Below are positions 1-9,163 of a DNA stretch of 64,000 nucleotides, in pieces. Source of the stretch: Flavobacteriales bacterium. GTDB taxonomy: Bacteria > Bacteroidota > Bacteroidia > Flavobacteriales_D > Crocinitomicaceae. The stretch is taken from NCBI GenBank assembly GCA_947460825.1, contig CANHHA010000007.1:1-64000 (forward strand), given 5' to 3'. The translations under genes and the position numbers were made by a program. The notes under the pieces were generated by a model. The model was not told the origin of the DNA. It worked only from the letters and a program-made list of their open reading frames with translations, and ran no database searches. Every line of letters begins with the position of its first letter. Position 1 is the stretch's first letter.

Positions 1-372
1 TATCTTTCCTAATTTTTCCGCTAATTGTGCTTCAAGCTCCTCTAAGCGCAAGCCCTGAACAGAAATTCTGCCTAGTAGGGGCAGGTTGATTTCGCCTGTG
101 GGATTTACAACAAATCCGGATCCCTGAACCGCAGGGTTTTGTTCTTCACTAAGGGCAGCGATTGACAATAAGGCTTGTTCTCCCGAATTTGGATAGATTT
201 TGATCATTAATTCATCGCCGGTTTGGATCTTTTCAGCCGTGGTTTGACCGTCATACGACGAAATAATATACGATGGGTCTTTCGAAGGAGCGAGTAACTT
301 ATTGGAATTGTATACACCGCATGAACTGCTTAATATCAAAAGGACGCCAAAAATTATTTGTTTGCTATTCAT
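1..372 (-). CDS. Polysaccharide export lipoprotein, Wza-like (3' part outside window)
   Basis: The minus strand is open from an ATG at 372 to the left edge (124 codons), so the gene is cut by the window and absent from the ORF track. The N-terminus is a lipoprotein signal with lipobox-like LSSSCG. It is followed by a region with a beta-strand-rich motif (QTGDELMIKIYPNSGEQ) and FVVNPTGEINLPLLGRISVQGL, which match the polysaccharide biosynthesis/export (Poly_export/SLBB) family. Family members form the outer membrane channel for capsule or exopolysaccharide. The ATG overlaps the last 8 nt of the upstream glycosyltransferase gene, indicating co-translation in one operon. Function is from family resemblance; the C-terminal half is not visible. 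Confidence 0.82.
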   Translation of the reverse strand, partial: MNSKQIIFGVLLILSSSCGVYNSNKLLAPSKDPSYIISSYDGQTTAEKIQTGDELMIKIYPNSGEQALLSIAALSEEQNPAVQGSGFVVNPTGEINLPLLGRISVQGLRLEELEAQLAEKLGKI

Positions 373-1549
373 TGGGCAATAAGCTCGTATATAATTGGTG
401 CACATCTGCTACTAGGCGTTGATAACTGAATTTTTCTTTTACAAAGTTACAAGCATTTTGTGACATTTTAATCCTTAGATTCTTATTTAAGTGCAATTCA
501 ACGAGGTATTTACTAAGTTCATCTGAAGAATTCCCTTGAAGGATTATTCCTGTTTGGTTCACATCGATAATGTCTTTTACCCCCCCAACATTGGTGCTAA
601 TTACGGGGATTCCGCTCGCCTGTGCCTCAATTAAAGAAACGGGTGTCCCCTCATTGAATGAAGTTAAACACACGATGTCCATTGCTGGGTAGCATTCGAT
701 CATGTCAGTGACCCAAGATTTAAATACAAGCGAATTCACTAACCTTGGGTGATTTTCAGCCACATACGCTTCAAGCGCTTCCCGAAGTTCCCCATCCCCC
801 ACGATGTAAAACATAAAATCCTCCGGGTATTTTTGGTGCGTTAGTGCAGCGGCATCAATGAACAAGTGATGATTTTTTATCGGGGCAAGACGCCCCACAA
901 TAGCTACTGCGGTTTGTTGTGGTTTTAGGCTATATTCCAATCGGATGGATTCCCGATTTACTTTGCTGGCCTCAAACCGCGATAAGTCAAAGCCAAGGGG
1001 AATGATGCATGCTTTTTTTGATGGAACAATGCGGTATTTGTCAATGATTTCTAAATGTTGTGCAGAAGAGATGGTGATGATCATCGTACTGAACTTACCG
1101 AGCAATCGTTCAATAAGTACAACCATTCGGTTTATTATTGGATGGAAATACCCATGAAATACATGACCGTGATACGTGTGTACAATTACAGGTACTCCCA
1201 TTATGCGGGCCGCAATACGTCCGAGAATCCCTGCTTTTGAGGCATGCGTATGCACAATGTCTGGCTTAAAGGTTTTTATAATACGCATGAGTTGGAACAA
1301 GGTCCGGATATCACCAAGTAGGTTGATTTTTCTCGACATTGATGGAAGGATTTCAGCGGAAATTCCGTGGTGATCTAGAATGTAACGCGCATCATATTCG
1401 CTCTCTGTTGCACACCCGCCAACAAGCTTGGTTTCATAGTTATCTGGTAAGTATTTGCTTAAATATGTGACATTGTAGACCGGTCCACCTACATTAAAAC
1501 GGTTGATTATCCGCAACACTTTAATTTGCTGAGCATTTACATTTATCAT
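365..1549 (-). CDS. GT4 family glycosyltransferase
   Basis: 394 aa, GT-B fold glycosyltransferase. The N-terminal acceptor domain carries a glycine-rich loop (NVGGPVYNV, residues 19-27) and HTHASKAGILGR (100-111). The C-terminal donor domain carries VGRLAPIKNH (about 218-227) and the EX7E motif with E300 and E308 (EGTPVSLIEA), typical of retaining GT4 enzymes that use nucleotide sugars. It probably acts on the cytoplasmic face of the inner membrane in exopolysaccharide or O-antigen assembly, since the next gene is a Wza-like export protein overlapping it by 8 nt. Sugar and acceptor cannot be read from the sequence. Confidence 0.9.
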   Translation of the reverse strand: MINVNAQQIKVLRIINRFNVGGPVYNVTYLSKYLPDNYETKLVGGCATESEYDARYILDHHGISAEILPSMSRKINLLGDIRTLFQLMRIIKTFKPDIVHTHASKAGILGRIAARIMGVPVIVHTYHGHVFHGYFHPIINRMVVLIERLLGKFSTMIITISSAQHLEIIDKYRIVPSKKACIIPLGFDLSRFEASKVNRESIRLEYSLKPQQTAVAIVGRLAPIKNHHLFIDAAALTHQKYPEDFMFYIVGDGELREALEAYVAENHPRLVNSLVFKSWVTDMIECYPAMDIVCLTSFNEGTPVSLIEAQASGIPVISTNVGGVKDIIDVNQTGIILQGNSSDELSKYLVELHLNKNLRIKMSQNACNFVKEKFSYQRLVADVHQLYTSLLPNE

Positions 1550-1616
1550 CCGTTACTGTTGAAAAGTACTTGGCATCTCTTAGCTCGAGTACATCGAATT
1601 TAGCATCTTTGTACCC

Positions 1617-3062
1617 ATGTTCATGCTACAAAGATATAGTTTACTCTTGGTCTTTTTAAGCGGCATTTGGAGCCATGCACAGTCAATTGACTCTTTGGTG
1701 AAGAATTTCGTGAACAACAAGGCACTTTCCGGGGCAAAAATCTCACTGTTGGCGGTGGAAGTTTCGAATTCGGATACCTTACTTTCTTATCAGTCCAATC
1801 TTGTTACAGCACCGGCCTCCACTACAAAGTTGTTTTCGACGGCTATGGCTTTGGAGATACTTGGACCGGAATACACCTTCGAAACCGGGGTTTACACGGA
1901 TGGAATTATAGTAAATGGTACCTTAAATGGGGATTTGTGGATTCGAGGTGGAGGAGATGTGTCCTTTGGTAGCAAGTTTTTTTTCGGAGAAGGAAAAGAA
2001 TTTGAAACCATCGATCGATGGATCGATAGTTTGCGAAAAATGGGGATCAATGCCATAAACGGGACTGTGTATGCCGATGCGTCGTCCTTTGGGTATGAAG
2101 GCACCCCACAAGGGTGGTCCGCCTGGGATGCTGGAAATTATTTTGGAGCTTTTCCCGCCGGGTTAAATGTTTACGATAACATCGCGAAGTATTATTTTAA
2201 AACCGGAAAACCAGGGACCAAGGCAAACTTCATTACCACGTCACCCTATCAAAAAAACCTAAAATTAACCTCAAAAATTGTGAGTTCCAATATCAAGGGG
2301 GATCAATCGAACCTTCAAGGTAAGGCCTACGACGACCATCGCCTTGCCACGGGAAAACTACCCGCTTACCAATCAAGTTACATGGTTAAGGGCTCGGTGG
2401 CGGATCCTGAGGATAATTTCGCGGAGGTTATGAGTAACAGATTTCTTTTGGATTCTTTTCCAGTAGCCGGAGGATTCAAAGCAAGTAAAGGGATGCGCTC
2501 ACCGGATTATGATGGTATGCAGCGCTTGTTTTTGAATCACGGAAGAACGGTGAAGGAAATCGCAACTTGGACGAACCGAAAAAGCGTGAATTTCTTTGCG
2601 GAAGGCTTGTTGAATGGAGTGGCGTTTAAGCTTACCGGAAAAGGAACAAATGCCCAGGCTATTCAAATTTACAAGCAGTTTTTTGGTTCTAAAATCGATA
2701 CAAATTCCTTGCTTTTATTTGACGGTAGCGGGCTATCTAGAAGTAATCGCATTGCAGCATCACACTTTTGTGATTTGCTAAGGTATATGACAACAAGCAC
2801 AGTGGGGGATCATTATTTAGAGACCTTGCCGATTGCTGGTCGCAGCGGAACGATTAGTGATTTGTGTAAAGGAGCTGCTGGGGATGGTCGAGTATTTGCG
2901 AAAAGTGGCACCATGACAGGAATTAAATCCTATGCGGGATATATTGAGACAATAAGCGGGAAAAAACTCGTTTTTGCTTTCATCGCTAATGGTTACAGTT
3001 GCGGACAATCCACCGTAAAAAAACAAATGGAAATCTTATTGAATGCGCTTTCAGCGCTTTAG
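1617..3062 (+). CDS. dacB: D-alanyl-D-alanine carboxypeptidase/endopeptidase, PBP4 (peptidase S13) family
   Basis: 481 aa periplasmic penicillin-binding protein. A signal peptide ends near SHAQS (residue 21). The SxxK motif is S68-T-T-K71 (PASTTKLFS), the SxN motif is in GSGLSRSNRI, and the third motif is KSGT rather than the commoner KTG. Family members trim the terminal D-Ala of stem peptides or cut D-Ala-meso-DAP crosslinks. Length fits the S13 family, which has an inserted domain between SxxK and SxN. The start could be either of two close ATGs (1617 or 1623). The gene is convergent with ddl and their 3' ends overlap by 12 bp. A weak -7-like box (CATCTTTG, 1604-1611) precedes the start. 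Confidence 0.93.
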   Translation: MFMLQRYSLLLVFLSGIWSHAQSIDSLVKNFVNNKALSGAKISLLAVEVSNSDTLLSYQSNLVTAPASTTKLFSTAMALEILGPEYTFETGVYTDGIIVNGTLNGDLWIRGGGDVSFGSKFFFGEGKEFETIDRWIDSLRKMGINAINGTVYADASSFGYEGTPQGWSAWDAGNYFGAFPAGLNVYDNIAKYYFKTGKPGTKANFITTSPYQKNLKLTSKIVSSNIKGDQSNLQGKAYDDHRLATGKLPAYQSSYMVKGSVADPEDNFAEVMSNRFLLDSFPVAGGFKASKGMRSPDYDGMQRLFLNHGRTVKEIATWTNRKSVNFFAEGLLNGVAFKLTGKGTNAQAIQIYKQFFGSKIDTNSLLLFDGSGLSRSNRIAASHFCDLLRYMTTSTVGDHYLETLPIAGRSGTISDLCKGAAGDGRVFAKSGTMTGIKSYAGYIETISGKKLVFAFIANGYSCGQSTVKKQMEILLNALSAL

Positions 3063-4022
3063 TTCAGTGCTCAGGATTGCTTCCCAAAAGGAGGAGATGG
3101 AAATCCCCGCCACTTCGAGCATTTTAGGAACGATACTCTCCGATGAAAAGCCAGGGGTAGTATTCACTTCTATCACAAAGGGTATCCCTTTCACCAACAT
3201 AAAGTCGATGCGTGCGATGGATTTCAAATTCAACAGCGAATATATTCGTTTTGCTTGTGCCTGAATGTTGCGTGTCTGTGCTTCGGTAACCCGCGCAGGA
3301 GTGATTTCATGAGATTTGCCTTGATATTTGGCTTCATAATCAAAAAATTCATTTTCTGAAACGATTTCTGTTAGCGGTAAGGCAATCAGTTCCTCTGAAT
3401 TTCGGTAGACACCACAGGTGACCTCGACCCCATCTAAAAACGATTCTAACACTACCGTTTTACCTTCCTTAAAAGCTTGGTCGATTGCGCTCCTTAAATG
3501 CCCCGCTTCCTTGACCTTTGAAATCCCATAACTGGATCCTGAATCTGTGGGTTTAACAAAAAGAGGCAAGCCTAAGGTTTGAATGATTGCATGTTCGTCG
3601 ATTGAATCTCCCGCATGAAGCAATATTGAATTGGCTATTGGGATATCAAAGGAAGATAAAAACTGATTGCAGAACCACTTGTCAAAGGACAGCGCAGAGG
3701 ATAGTACGTTAGCATTCACATACGGAATTGACAACAGATCAAGGACGGCTTGGATTTTCCCGTTTTCTCCAGGATTCCCATGTATGTATACAATGGCACC
3801 GTCCAGCTCGACTCTTTTACCGTCTCTATATGTTATGTTTCCTTGGTTTAAATCAAATATACCGGGATTATACCCATTTTGAACAATCCAACCTTTTTCT
3901 GAAATAACGATTTGGTGGCCAATATAAGGCTCAGGAAGATTTGAAAGGATGGTACTGGCACTTTTAAGGGAGATGTCATACTCCGAGGAGTATCCACCAC
4001 AAATGATTCCGATGTGTTTCAT
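3051..4022 (-). CDS. ddl: D-alanine--D-alanine ligase
   Basis: 323 aa ATP-grasp ligase joining two D-alanines in the cytosol for peptidoglycan precursor synthesis. Family marks are the N-terminal GIICGGYSSEYDIS, the central KPTDSGSSYGISKV (157-170) and the C-terminal metal/ATP-binding EVNTTPGFS near residue 290. It is monocistronic here and tail-to-tail with the D,D-carboxypeptidase that removes the product's terminal residue. A one-mismatch -7 box (TAGTTTCG on the minus strand, plus 4026-4033) lies just upstream of the start. Ddl is usually a little over 300 aa, so length is normal. Confidence 0.95.
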   Translation of the reverse strand: MKHIGIICGGYSSEYDISLKSASTILSNLPEPYIGHQIVISEKGWIVQNGYNPGIFDLNQGNITYRDGKRVELDGAIVYIHGNPGENGKIQAVLDLLSIPYVNANVLSSALSFDKWFCNQFLSSFDIPIANSILLHAGDSIDEHAIIQTLGLPLFVKPTDSGSSYGISKVKEAGHLRSAIDQAFKEGKTVVLESFLDGVEVTCGVYRNSEELIALPLTEIVSENEFFDYEAKYQGKSHEITPARVTEAQTRNIQAQAKRIYSLLNLKSIARIDFMLVKGIPFVIEVNTTPGFSSESIVPKMLEVAGISISSFWEAILSTELKR

Positions 4023-4089
4023 GTAGCGAAACTAAGTCATTTATAAGTTCCATAAATTGGTTGTTTGTGAATTTTTGAAAGGACAAATG

Positions 4090-4121
4090 TTGAAATTAAC
4101 CATGGATTATCTGTATTTTTG
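4090..4121 (+). promoter_or_regulatory. Bacteroidota-type promoter, acyltransferase gene
   Basis: TATTTTTG (4114-4121) matches the -7 consensus TAnnTTTG, with a TTG 21 bp upstream (4090-4092). The ATG at 4128 is only 6 nt past the box, so the transcript is probably leaderless or nearly so. Confidence 0.6.
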
Positions 4122-4127
4122 TCTGCT

Positions 4128-5459
4128 ATGCGCATATTGTATCTATTTCTCTTTGTGGCATTCCATTATTCCTTTCGATTATATTTCAGAAAAATACGAA
4201 TCTTTAATACGAGTAACTATTTTTTTGGAAGGACCATTTTTGTAAGCAATCATCAAGGTTCTTTTATGGATCCACTACTCATTGCATCTCAACGAAAACC
4301 TATCGTTTTTTTCATGACACGGTCTGATGTGTTCAATAAATTCACCAGACCCTTTCTTTGGGCAGCGCACATGCTACCGATTTATCGCCAACGCGATGGG
4401 GTAGATACCAAGGTGAAAAATGCTAAGATTTTTGAAAAAACAAACATTGTGCTGAGTCGCAATCGAAATATTTTGATTTTTGGTGAGGGCTTTACAGACG
4501 ACCGGATTCAACGCCGCTTGCATTCCATAAAAAAAGGCCCCGCTCGAATTGGTTTTTCTGCCCTCGAGTATGCTGATTGGAACAAGGAAATTTACTTACA
4601 AGGGCTTGGTATCAACTACACCGACTTTAACCTGCGAAAAAGTGATGTTCTGATTGCGGCAGGAAAAAGGATTCGGTTAAATGATTTTCGAGCAGATTTT
4701 GAAGAGAACCCCGCCAAAACGATAACTGAGGTTACGCGCATCTTGGAGGCCGACATGCGAAGCTTAGTGACCGATGTCCACGATCCAGAGTGGGCCGATG
4801 TTCACGAGGATCTTATGATGTTTACCAGAAAAGGTATGCATCCTACCTGCTTTGATGATCAATTTACGCTGGAGGAACGGTGGGAGTATTCCATGAGTTT
4901 AGCCAATTGGATCAATGGGCTGAGTGAACAAGAACGTGAAGAACGAATGGCCTTGGTGAATCGCATTAAATCATACAAAAAACAACTAACGTTACTCAAG
5001 ATAACTGAAAATGAACGGTATTTATCTGAAATGAATGCCTGGAATTCAGCAAAGATCCTTATCCGGATGATGTTGCTCCTGCCGTTTTCTGTGTTGGGTG
5101 CACTGCACGCAGGATGGCTTACGATCCTCATTAAGAAATGGGTTGAGCGTGCCTTCAAACGGCCAGTATTTTGGGGTTCAACTAAAAAAGTACTCGCAAT
5201 TTTCATCGTGTTGATTGTAAACTTACCCCTACTTTTCATTCTCCCACATTACCTTCCCTGGTCCAATGTTTCAAACTGGATTTTTTCCTGCGTTTATTTT
5301 TTGGCACTGGGACTTTTTGCACAGTCTTTTTTAGTGCTGTTATCGGATATAAATTATTTGAAACGGGTTCGCTATATGGAGTCTATTGATTTGGGTCAAA
5401 TCAATCGTGAGCACTCGGCAATTTTACAAAAAATACTCGAAGATTTTCCGGCGGCATGA
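4128..5459 (+). CDS. 1-acyl-sn-glycerol-3-phosphate acyltransferase-like (PlsC domain) membrane protein
   Basis: 443 aa from the ATG at 4128; the tracked TTG start at 4119 lies inside the -7 promoter box and is unlikely. An N-terminal hydrophobic stretch precedes VSNHQGSFMDPLL, the acyltransferase HX5D variant common in Bacteroidota, and IFGEGFTDD matches the later EG block. The C-terminal third has two to three membrane segments (around IRMMLLLPFSVLGALHAG and IFIVLIVNLPLLFILP). Such proteins transfer acyl chains to lysophospholipids or related lipids at the inner membrane. Its stop overlaps the start of ung (ATGA). The exact substrate is unknown. Confidence 0.83.
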   Translation: MRILYLFLFVAFHYSFRLYFRKIRIFNTSNYFFGRTIFVSNHQGSFMDPLLIASQRKPIVFFMTRSDVFNKFTRPFLWAAHMLPIYRQRDGVDTKVKNAKIFEKTNIVLSRNRNILIFGEGFTDDRIQRRLHSIKKGPARIGFSALEYADWNKEIYLQGLGINYTDFNLRKSDVLIAAGKRIRLNDFRADFEENPAKTITEVTRILEADMRSLVTDVHDPEWADVHEDLMMFTRKGMHPTCFDDQFTLEERWEYSMSLANWINGLSEQEREERMALVNRIKSYKKQLTLLKITENERYLSEMNAWNSAKILIRMMLLLPFSVLGALHAGWLTILIKKWVERAFKRPVFWGSTKKVLAIFIVLIVNLPLLFILPHYLPWSNVSNWIFSCVYFLALGLFAQSFLVLLSDINYLKRVRYMESIDLGQINREHSAILQKILEDFPAA

Positions 5460-6127
5460 TTTCTAGCATAGCCAGTGATTGGTCCATGCACTTGGCCGAT
5501 GAATTTCAAAAGCCCTATTTTAATAGGCTTGATTCCGAGGTCATGCAAGCGTATTTAGCTTTTCCTACCCATGTATTTCCGAAGAAAAACGACCTGTTTA
5601 CTGCCCTCGATGCCTGTGCTTTTTCTGACGTTAAGGTAGTTATTTTAGGGCAAGACCCTTATCCCACAAAAGGGTATGCACATGGTCTTTGTTTTTCGGT
5701 ACCCGCAGAGGTAACTACACTCCCGAAAAGTTTGCAAAACATAAGCAAGGAGTTGGAGTCGGATGTCGGAAAGCCTTTGTTGGGTAATGGAAATTTATTG
5801 CGTTGGGCAACACAAGGGGTGTTGATGTTAAATGCCATATTAACCGTGCATGAAGGAAAGCCAGGCAGTCATGCGTCGATGGGATGGGAGCAATTTACAG
5901 ATGCTGTCATTGAATTATTAGGAAAGCAAGAAAATCCAATCGTTTTTATCTTGTGGGGTGGATTTGCGAATTCAAAAAAAGCACTAATTACCGGCTCAAA
6001 ACACCTCATCTTGTCAGCGCCACATCCATCGCCACTTTCTGCTTACCGCGGTTTTTTTGGATGTAAGCATTTTAGCCGAACCAACGAATTTTTACAATCC
6101 ATCGGGAGTGAGCCGATTGATTGGTAG
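5456..6127 (+). CDS. ung: Uracil-DNA glycosylase, family 1
   Basis: 223 aa, the normal length for family 1 UDG, which excises uracil from DNA and starts base excision repair. The water-activating motif GQDPYPTKGYAHG has catalytic D67, and the minor-groove loop HPSPLSAYRGFFG has H190. The start overlaps the stop of the acyltransferase gene by 4 nt (ATGA), so translation is probably coupled. Confidence 0.97.
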   Translation: MISSIASDWSMHLADEFQKPYFNRLDSEVMQAYLAFPTHVFPKKNDLFTALDACAFSDVKVVILGQDPYPTKGYAHGLCFSVPAEVTTLPKSLQNISKELESDVGKPLLGNGNLLRWATQGVLMLNAILTVHEGKPGSHASMGWEQFTDAVIELLGKQENPIVFILWGGFANSKKALITGSKHLILSAPHPSPLSAYRGFFGCKHFSRTNEFLQSIGSEPIDW

Positions 6128-6135
6128 CATTTAAC

Positions 6136-6143
6136 TATCTTTG
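6136..6143 (+). promoter_or_regulatory. -7 promoter box of hemE
   Basis: TATCTTTG matches TAnnTTTG and lies 5 nt before the hemE ATG (6149), in the short gap after ung. This predicts a leaderless or ultra-short-leader transcript independent of ung. Confidence 0.55.
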
Positions 6144-6148
6144 GACAC

Positions 6149-7189
6149 ATGAATTTGATAAACGATTTATACCTAAAAGCCCATCGCGGAGAGGATATCC
6201 CGCGCTATCCGGTTTGGTTGATGAGGCAGGCAGGACGCATTCTGCCGGAATATAGAGCAGTAAGGGCAAAATTAAGTGGCTTTAAAGAATTGGTCGAAAC
6301 TCCGGAATTTGCAGCCGAGGTGACCATACAGCCTGTTGATTTACTTGGGGTAGATGCTGCCATTTTGTTTTCAGACATTCTTGTAGTACCTGATGCCATG
6401 GGATTGACCTATGAAATGATAGAACAGCGTGGACCTTACTTCCCAAAAACAATTCGTTCCCGGGCGGAGCTTTCATTGTTAGACCGTAATCCGGATGTGG
6501 CCGATCGCCTTTCCTATGTATTTGAAGCGATTCGTTTAACCAAACAAGGCCTTGAGCACCGGGTTCCACTGATTGGATTTGCCGGGGCACCGTGGACCAT
6601 ATTTTGCTACATGGTAGAGGGTAAAGGTTCAAAAACATTTTCGGAATCTAGAAAGTTGTTGTATACCGATCCTATTTTGGCACATGAGTTGTTAAGTCGT
6701 ATCACGGATTTCACGATTGAATATATGAAAGAACAACAAGGTGCAGGGGTAGATGCGTTACAGCTTTTTGATTCGTGGGCAGGTATTCTCGGAAGAGAAC
6801 AATATGAGATTTTTGGTCTTTCTTATATCCGCAAAATTGCTAAAGCGTTTGAAGGGTTCCCATTCACCGTATTCTCAAAGGGTGCCATAGCCTCTTTGCC
6901 TGAAATCACTGAAATACCATGCACATCCATCGGCTTAGATTGGAATATGGATATGAAATCAACCCGTAGTTTGGTCGGGGAAAATAAAACCTTACAGGGG
7001 AATTTGGACCCGTGTCTTTTGTATTCCGATAATAAAACAATTGAATTTGAAACAAATAAATTGCTGAATTCATTTGAAAGTCGAAGACATATTGTAAATT
7101 TGGGTCATGGCGTATACCCGGATATAGACCCGGAAAAAGTAAAAGTGCTAATTAATACCGTAAAAGAATATGAAACGAAACATTTTTAA
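6149..7189 (+). CDS. hemE: Uroporphyrinogen decarboxylase
   Basis: 346 aa cytosolic enzyme of haem biosynthesis that removes four carboxyl groups from uroporphyrinogen III to give coproporphyrinogen III. The signature PVWLMRQAGRILPEY (21-35) and GFAGAPWTIFCYMVEG are textbook HemE motifs. Its last 20 bp overlap the start of the following OmpA-like gene in another frame. Confidence 0.97.
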   Translation: MNLINDLYLKAHRGEDIPRYPVWLMRQAGRILPEYRAVRAKLSGFKELVETPEFAAEVTIQPVDLLGVDAAILFSDILVVPDAMGLTYEMIEQRGPYFPKTIRSRAELSLLDRNPDVADRLSYVFEAIRLTKQGLEHRVPLIGFAGAPWTIFCYMVEGKGSKTFSESRKLLYTDPILAHELLSRITDFTIEYMKEQQGAGVDALQLFDSWAGILGREQYEIFGLSYIRKIAKAFEGFPFTVFSKGAIASLPEITEIPCTSIGLDWNMDMKSTRSLVGENKTLQGNLDPCLLYSDNKTIEFETNKLLNSFESRRHIVNLGHGVYPDIDPEKVKVLINTVKEYETKHF

Positions 7190-8555
7190 TGGCTTAGTCC
7201 TATGTGCATCTTTAGTCTTATCATTTCATGTGGCAGCACAAGGAAAAAAGGGTGAGAAAACAGCCCGTTTCTTCAAATATACATTTGATGAGTTTTCAAG
7301 CGACGAGGTGGAGGTTTCTGAGCCTGGTCAAATTTCTTTACTGAAAGGGTTAAAAGCTTCTACTTCATTTCCTGCAGATGTCTTTTATGGAGCTGGAGAA
7401 TTTGGAGCGGGTGTTAACATGTATGGATATGCATTACCGGTAGATCCCAAAACTGAACGCTTTGAAGGGAACGACAAAAATACCTTTATCACGACCGATG
7501 ATACAAAAGATGGAAATAAGGGGTATGCAGGAATAATAACCTACAAACCAGGGAAATTACAAAAAGAAAAAAGCTTCATTACGATTCCATTTTTTGAAGG
7601 GAAAACTCAAAAAATCATGATTAAAGGCAAAAAGTATTGCGTTGAGATGTCTATCTCTTTAGCAGAGGCCTCCAAATACGCAACAAATAACATCGGGATG
7701 ATGTTTGTGAAAGAACCTTCACAGTATCAGATTGAATTAGCCGAAGGCGAAGAGTCTGGACCTATTAATGTAGAGGCGAACCGCATTATGTACAACTACA
7801 AAAATAGAGTGTACGATTCGTATTCCGGGTGGGATAAGGTATGTGGAGTCTATGTGGCAAAAGGAGATGAAAAAGGGGTGGTAATCGGGAACTTTTTGTT
7901 TAATGAACAAACCCAAGCCGTTGTTCAAAAGAAAATTGCTGTAAATAAGCAAGAAAGAGATGCGGCAACGGGAGAATACACGGAGATTCCATCGGTGTTA
8001 GCCATGGCATACTACTATATCGATAACTTAAGAATTAAAGAGATGAGTGATAACGAGCCATGCAATTGTGTCAAAGTGGATACCTCTGCTTCGCAAGTTG
8101 AATTCTCCAAGGTGGTGATTACAAAAGAACCTGTGGTGTCGGATAAAATGACCGAAAAAGAGAAAATAGCAGCACAAGTGATTTATTACGCATTTGGAGA
8201 CAAAAAGGCAAATGAAGTAGGAAAAGCATGCATTGAGTACGTAGCTGAATATTTAAAAGCAAATCCATCAAAAAAGGTAATCATTTATGCACATAACGAT
8301 GAGACAGAAGATAGTTTAGCAACGGCCTTTGAGGATCTGCGTGAAACCTTGGAAAACTTGGATGACCAACGGGGTGAATATATTAAAACACGCCTTATGG
8401 AAAAATATGAGATATCAGAAAACCAAATTACCATCATTGCAGAGAATGCAGACAAGCCTAACGAGGCTGAAATGTCAGATGATCCAACATCTGAGGATCG
8501 AGAATTAAAGTTAGCGTATAACCGCAGGGTTGTATTCGAATTAACTGACAAATAA
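7170..8555 (+). CDS. Secreted protein with divergent OmpA-like C-terminus
   Basis: 461 aa. A signal peptide ends around VAAQG (residue 24). The middle region (about 50-300) is not recognised; it carries one CNC pair (EPCNCVKVD). The C-terminal 130 residues have KKVIIYAHNDETED and end in AYNRRVVFELTDK, resembling the peptidoglycan-binding OmpA fold, but with a divergent core. It probably sits in the periplasm or outer membrane. Translation starts inside the hemE reading frame (20-bp overlap). A strong bidirectional terminator follows. Confidence 0.72.
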   Translation: MKRNIFNGLVLCASLVLSFHVAAQGKKGEKTARFFKYTFDEFSSDEVEVSEPGQISLLKGLKASTSFPADVFYGAGEFGAGVNMYGYALPVDPKTERFEGNDKNTFITTDDTKDGNKGYAGIITYKPGKLQKEKSFITIPFFEGKTQKIMIKGKKYCVEMSISLAEASKYATNNIGMMFVKEPSQYQIELAEGEESGPINVEANRIMYNYKNRVYDSYSGWDKVCGVYVAKGDEKGVVIGNFLFNEQTQAVVQKKIAVNKQERDAATGEYTEIPSVLAMAYYYIDNLRIKEMSDNEPCNCVKVDTSASQVEFSKVVITKEPVVSDKMTEKEKIAAQVIYYAFGDKKANEVGKACIEYVAEYLKANPSKKVIIYAHNDETEDSLATAFEDLRETLENLDDQRGEYIKTRLMEKYEISENQITIIAENADKPNEAEMSDDPTSEDRELKLAYNRRVVFELTDK

Positions 8556-8574
8556 CATTTAATGGGTTTAGTGT

Positions 8575-8601
8575 AATAAAGGGGCGAAGAGCCCCTTTAT
8601 T
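8575..8601. terminator. Bidirectional rho-independent terminator
   Basis: Perfect 11-bp stem AATAAAGGGGC / GCCCCTTTATT with loop GAAGA. The A/T arms supply a U-run in both directions. It lies between two convergent genes, and the maf stop codon overlaps its right arm. Confidence 0.85.
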
Positions 8602-9163
8602 ATTGAATAAAATCCTTTAGTGCTCGATGTAGGCTACGGGTAGGTAGCCCCATTACGTTGGTGTATGAGCCCACAATGCTACGAACACCAACTAATCCAA
8701 TCCACTCCTGAATCCCGTAAGATCCCGCCTTGTCAAGTGGTGTATACGTATCGATATAGTACGATATTTCTTGTGGAGTAAGTTGGTCAAACGTAACCGT
8801 AGTTAATTCATCGAAAATTAGATATCTATCTTGGAAGGTGATGCCCACCGCCGTGATTACTTCGTGGGTCTTTCCTGAGAGCAGGGTTAACATTTCCTCT
8901 GCTTCCCCCAATGAACTTGGTTTTCCGATAGGTCTACCATCCATAAAAACTAAGGTGTCTGCGCAAATGATCAGTTCATCGGCCGATTTGGTGGCGGATA
9001 ATTCCCGGAGTTTCTGCTGTGCAATATCTTTGGGAATATCCCGGTATGGTAGCTTTTCATTAACGAATTCTTCAAAGTCAATGCTTCTTACCTCAAAAGT
9101 TACTCCGAGTTGCGATAACAGTTCCTTTCTTCGTGGGGAGTTTGATCCAAGGATAATTTTCAT
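8600..9163 (-). CDS. maf: Maf-like nucleoside triphosphate pyrophosphatase
   Basis: 187 aa. The N-terminal LGSNSPRRKELLSQLG is the Maf signature; CADTLVFMDGRPIGKP and the LSGKTHEVITAVG segment are further family blocks. Maf proteins hydrolyse non-canonical or methylated nucleoside triphosphates and have been linked to cell division arrest. It is the last gene of a four-gene minus-strand operon and overlaps the preceding prenyltransferase gene by 4 nt. Confidence 0.93.
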   Translation of the reverse strand: MKIILGSNSPRRKELLSQLGVTFEVRSIDFEEFVNEKLPYRDIPKDIAQQKLRELSATKSADELIICADTLVFMDGRPIGKPSSLGEAEEMLTLLSGKTHEVITAVGITFQDRYLIFDELTTVTFDQLTPQEISYYIDTYTPLDKAGSYGIQEWIGLVGVRSIVGSYTNVMGLPTRSLHRALKDFIQ

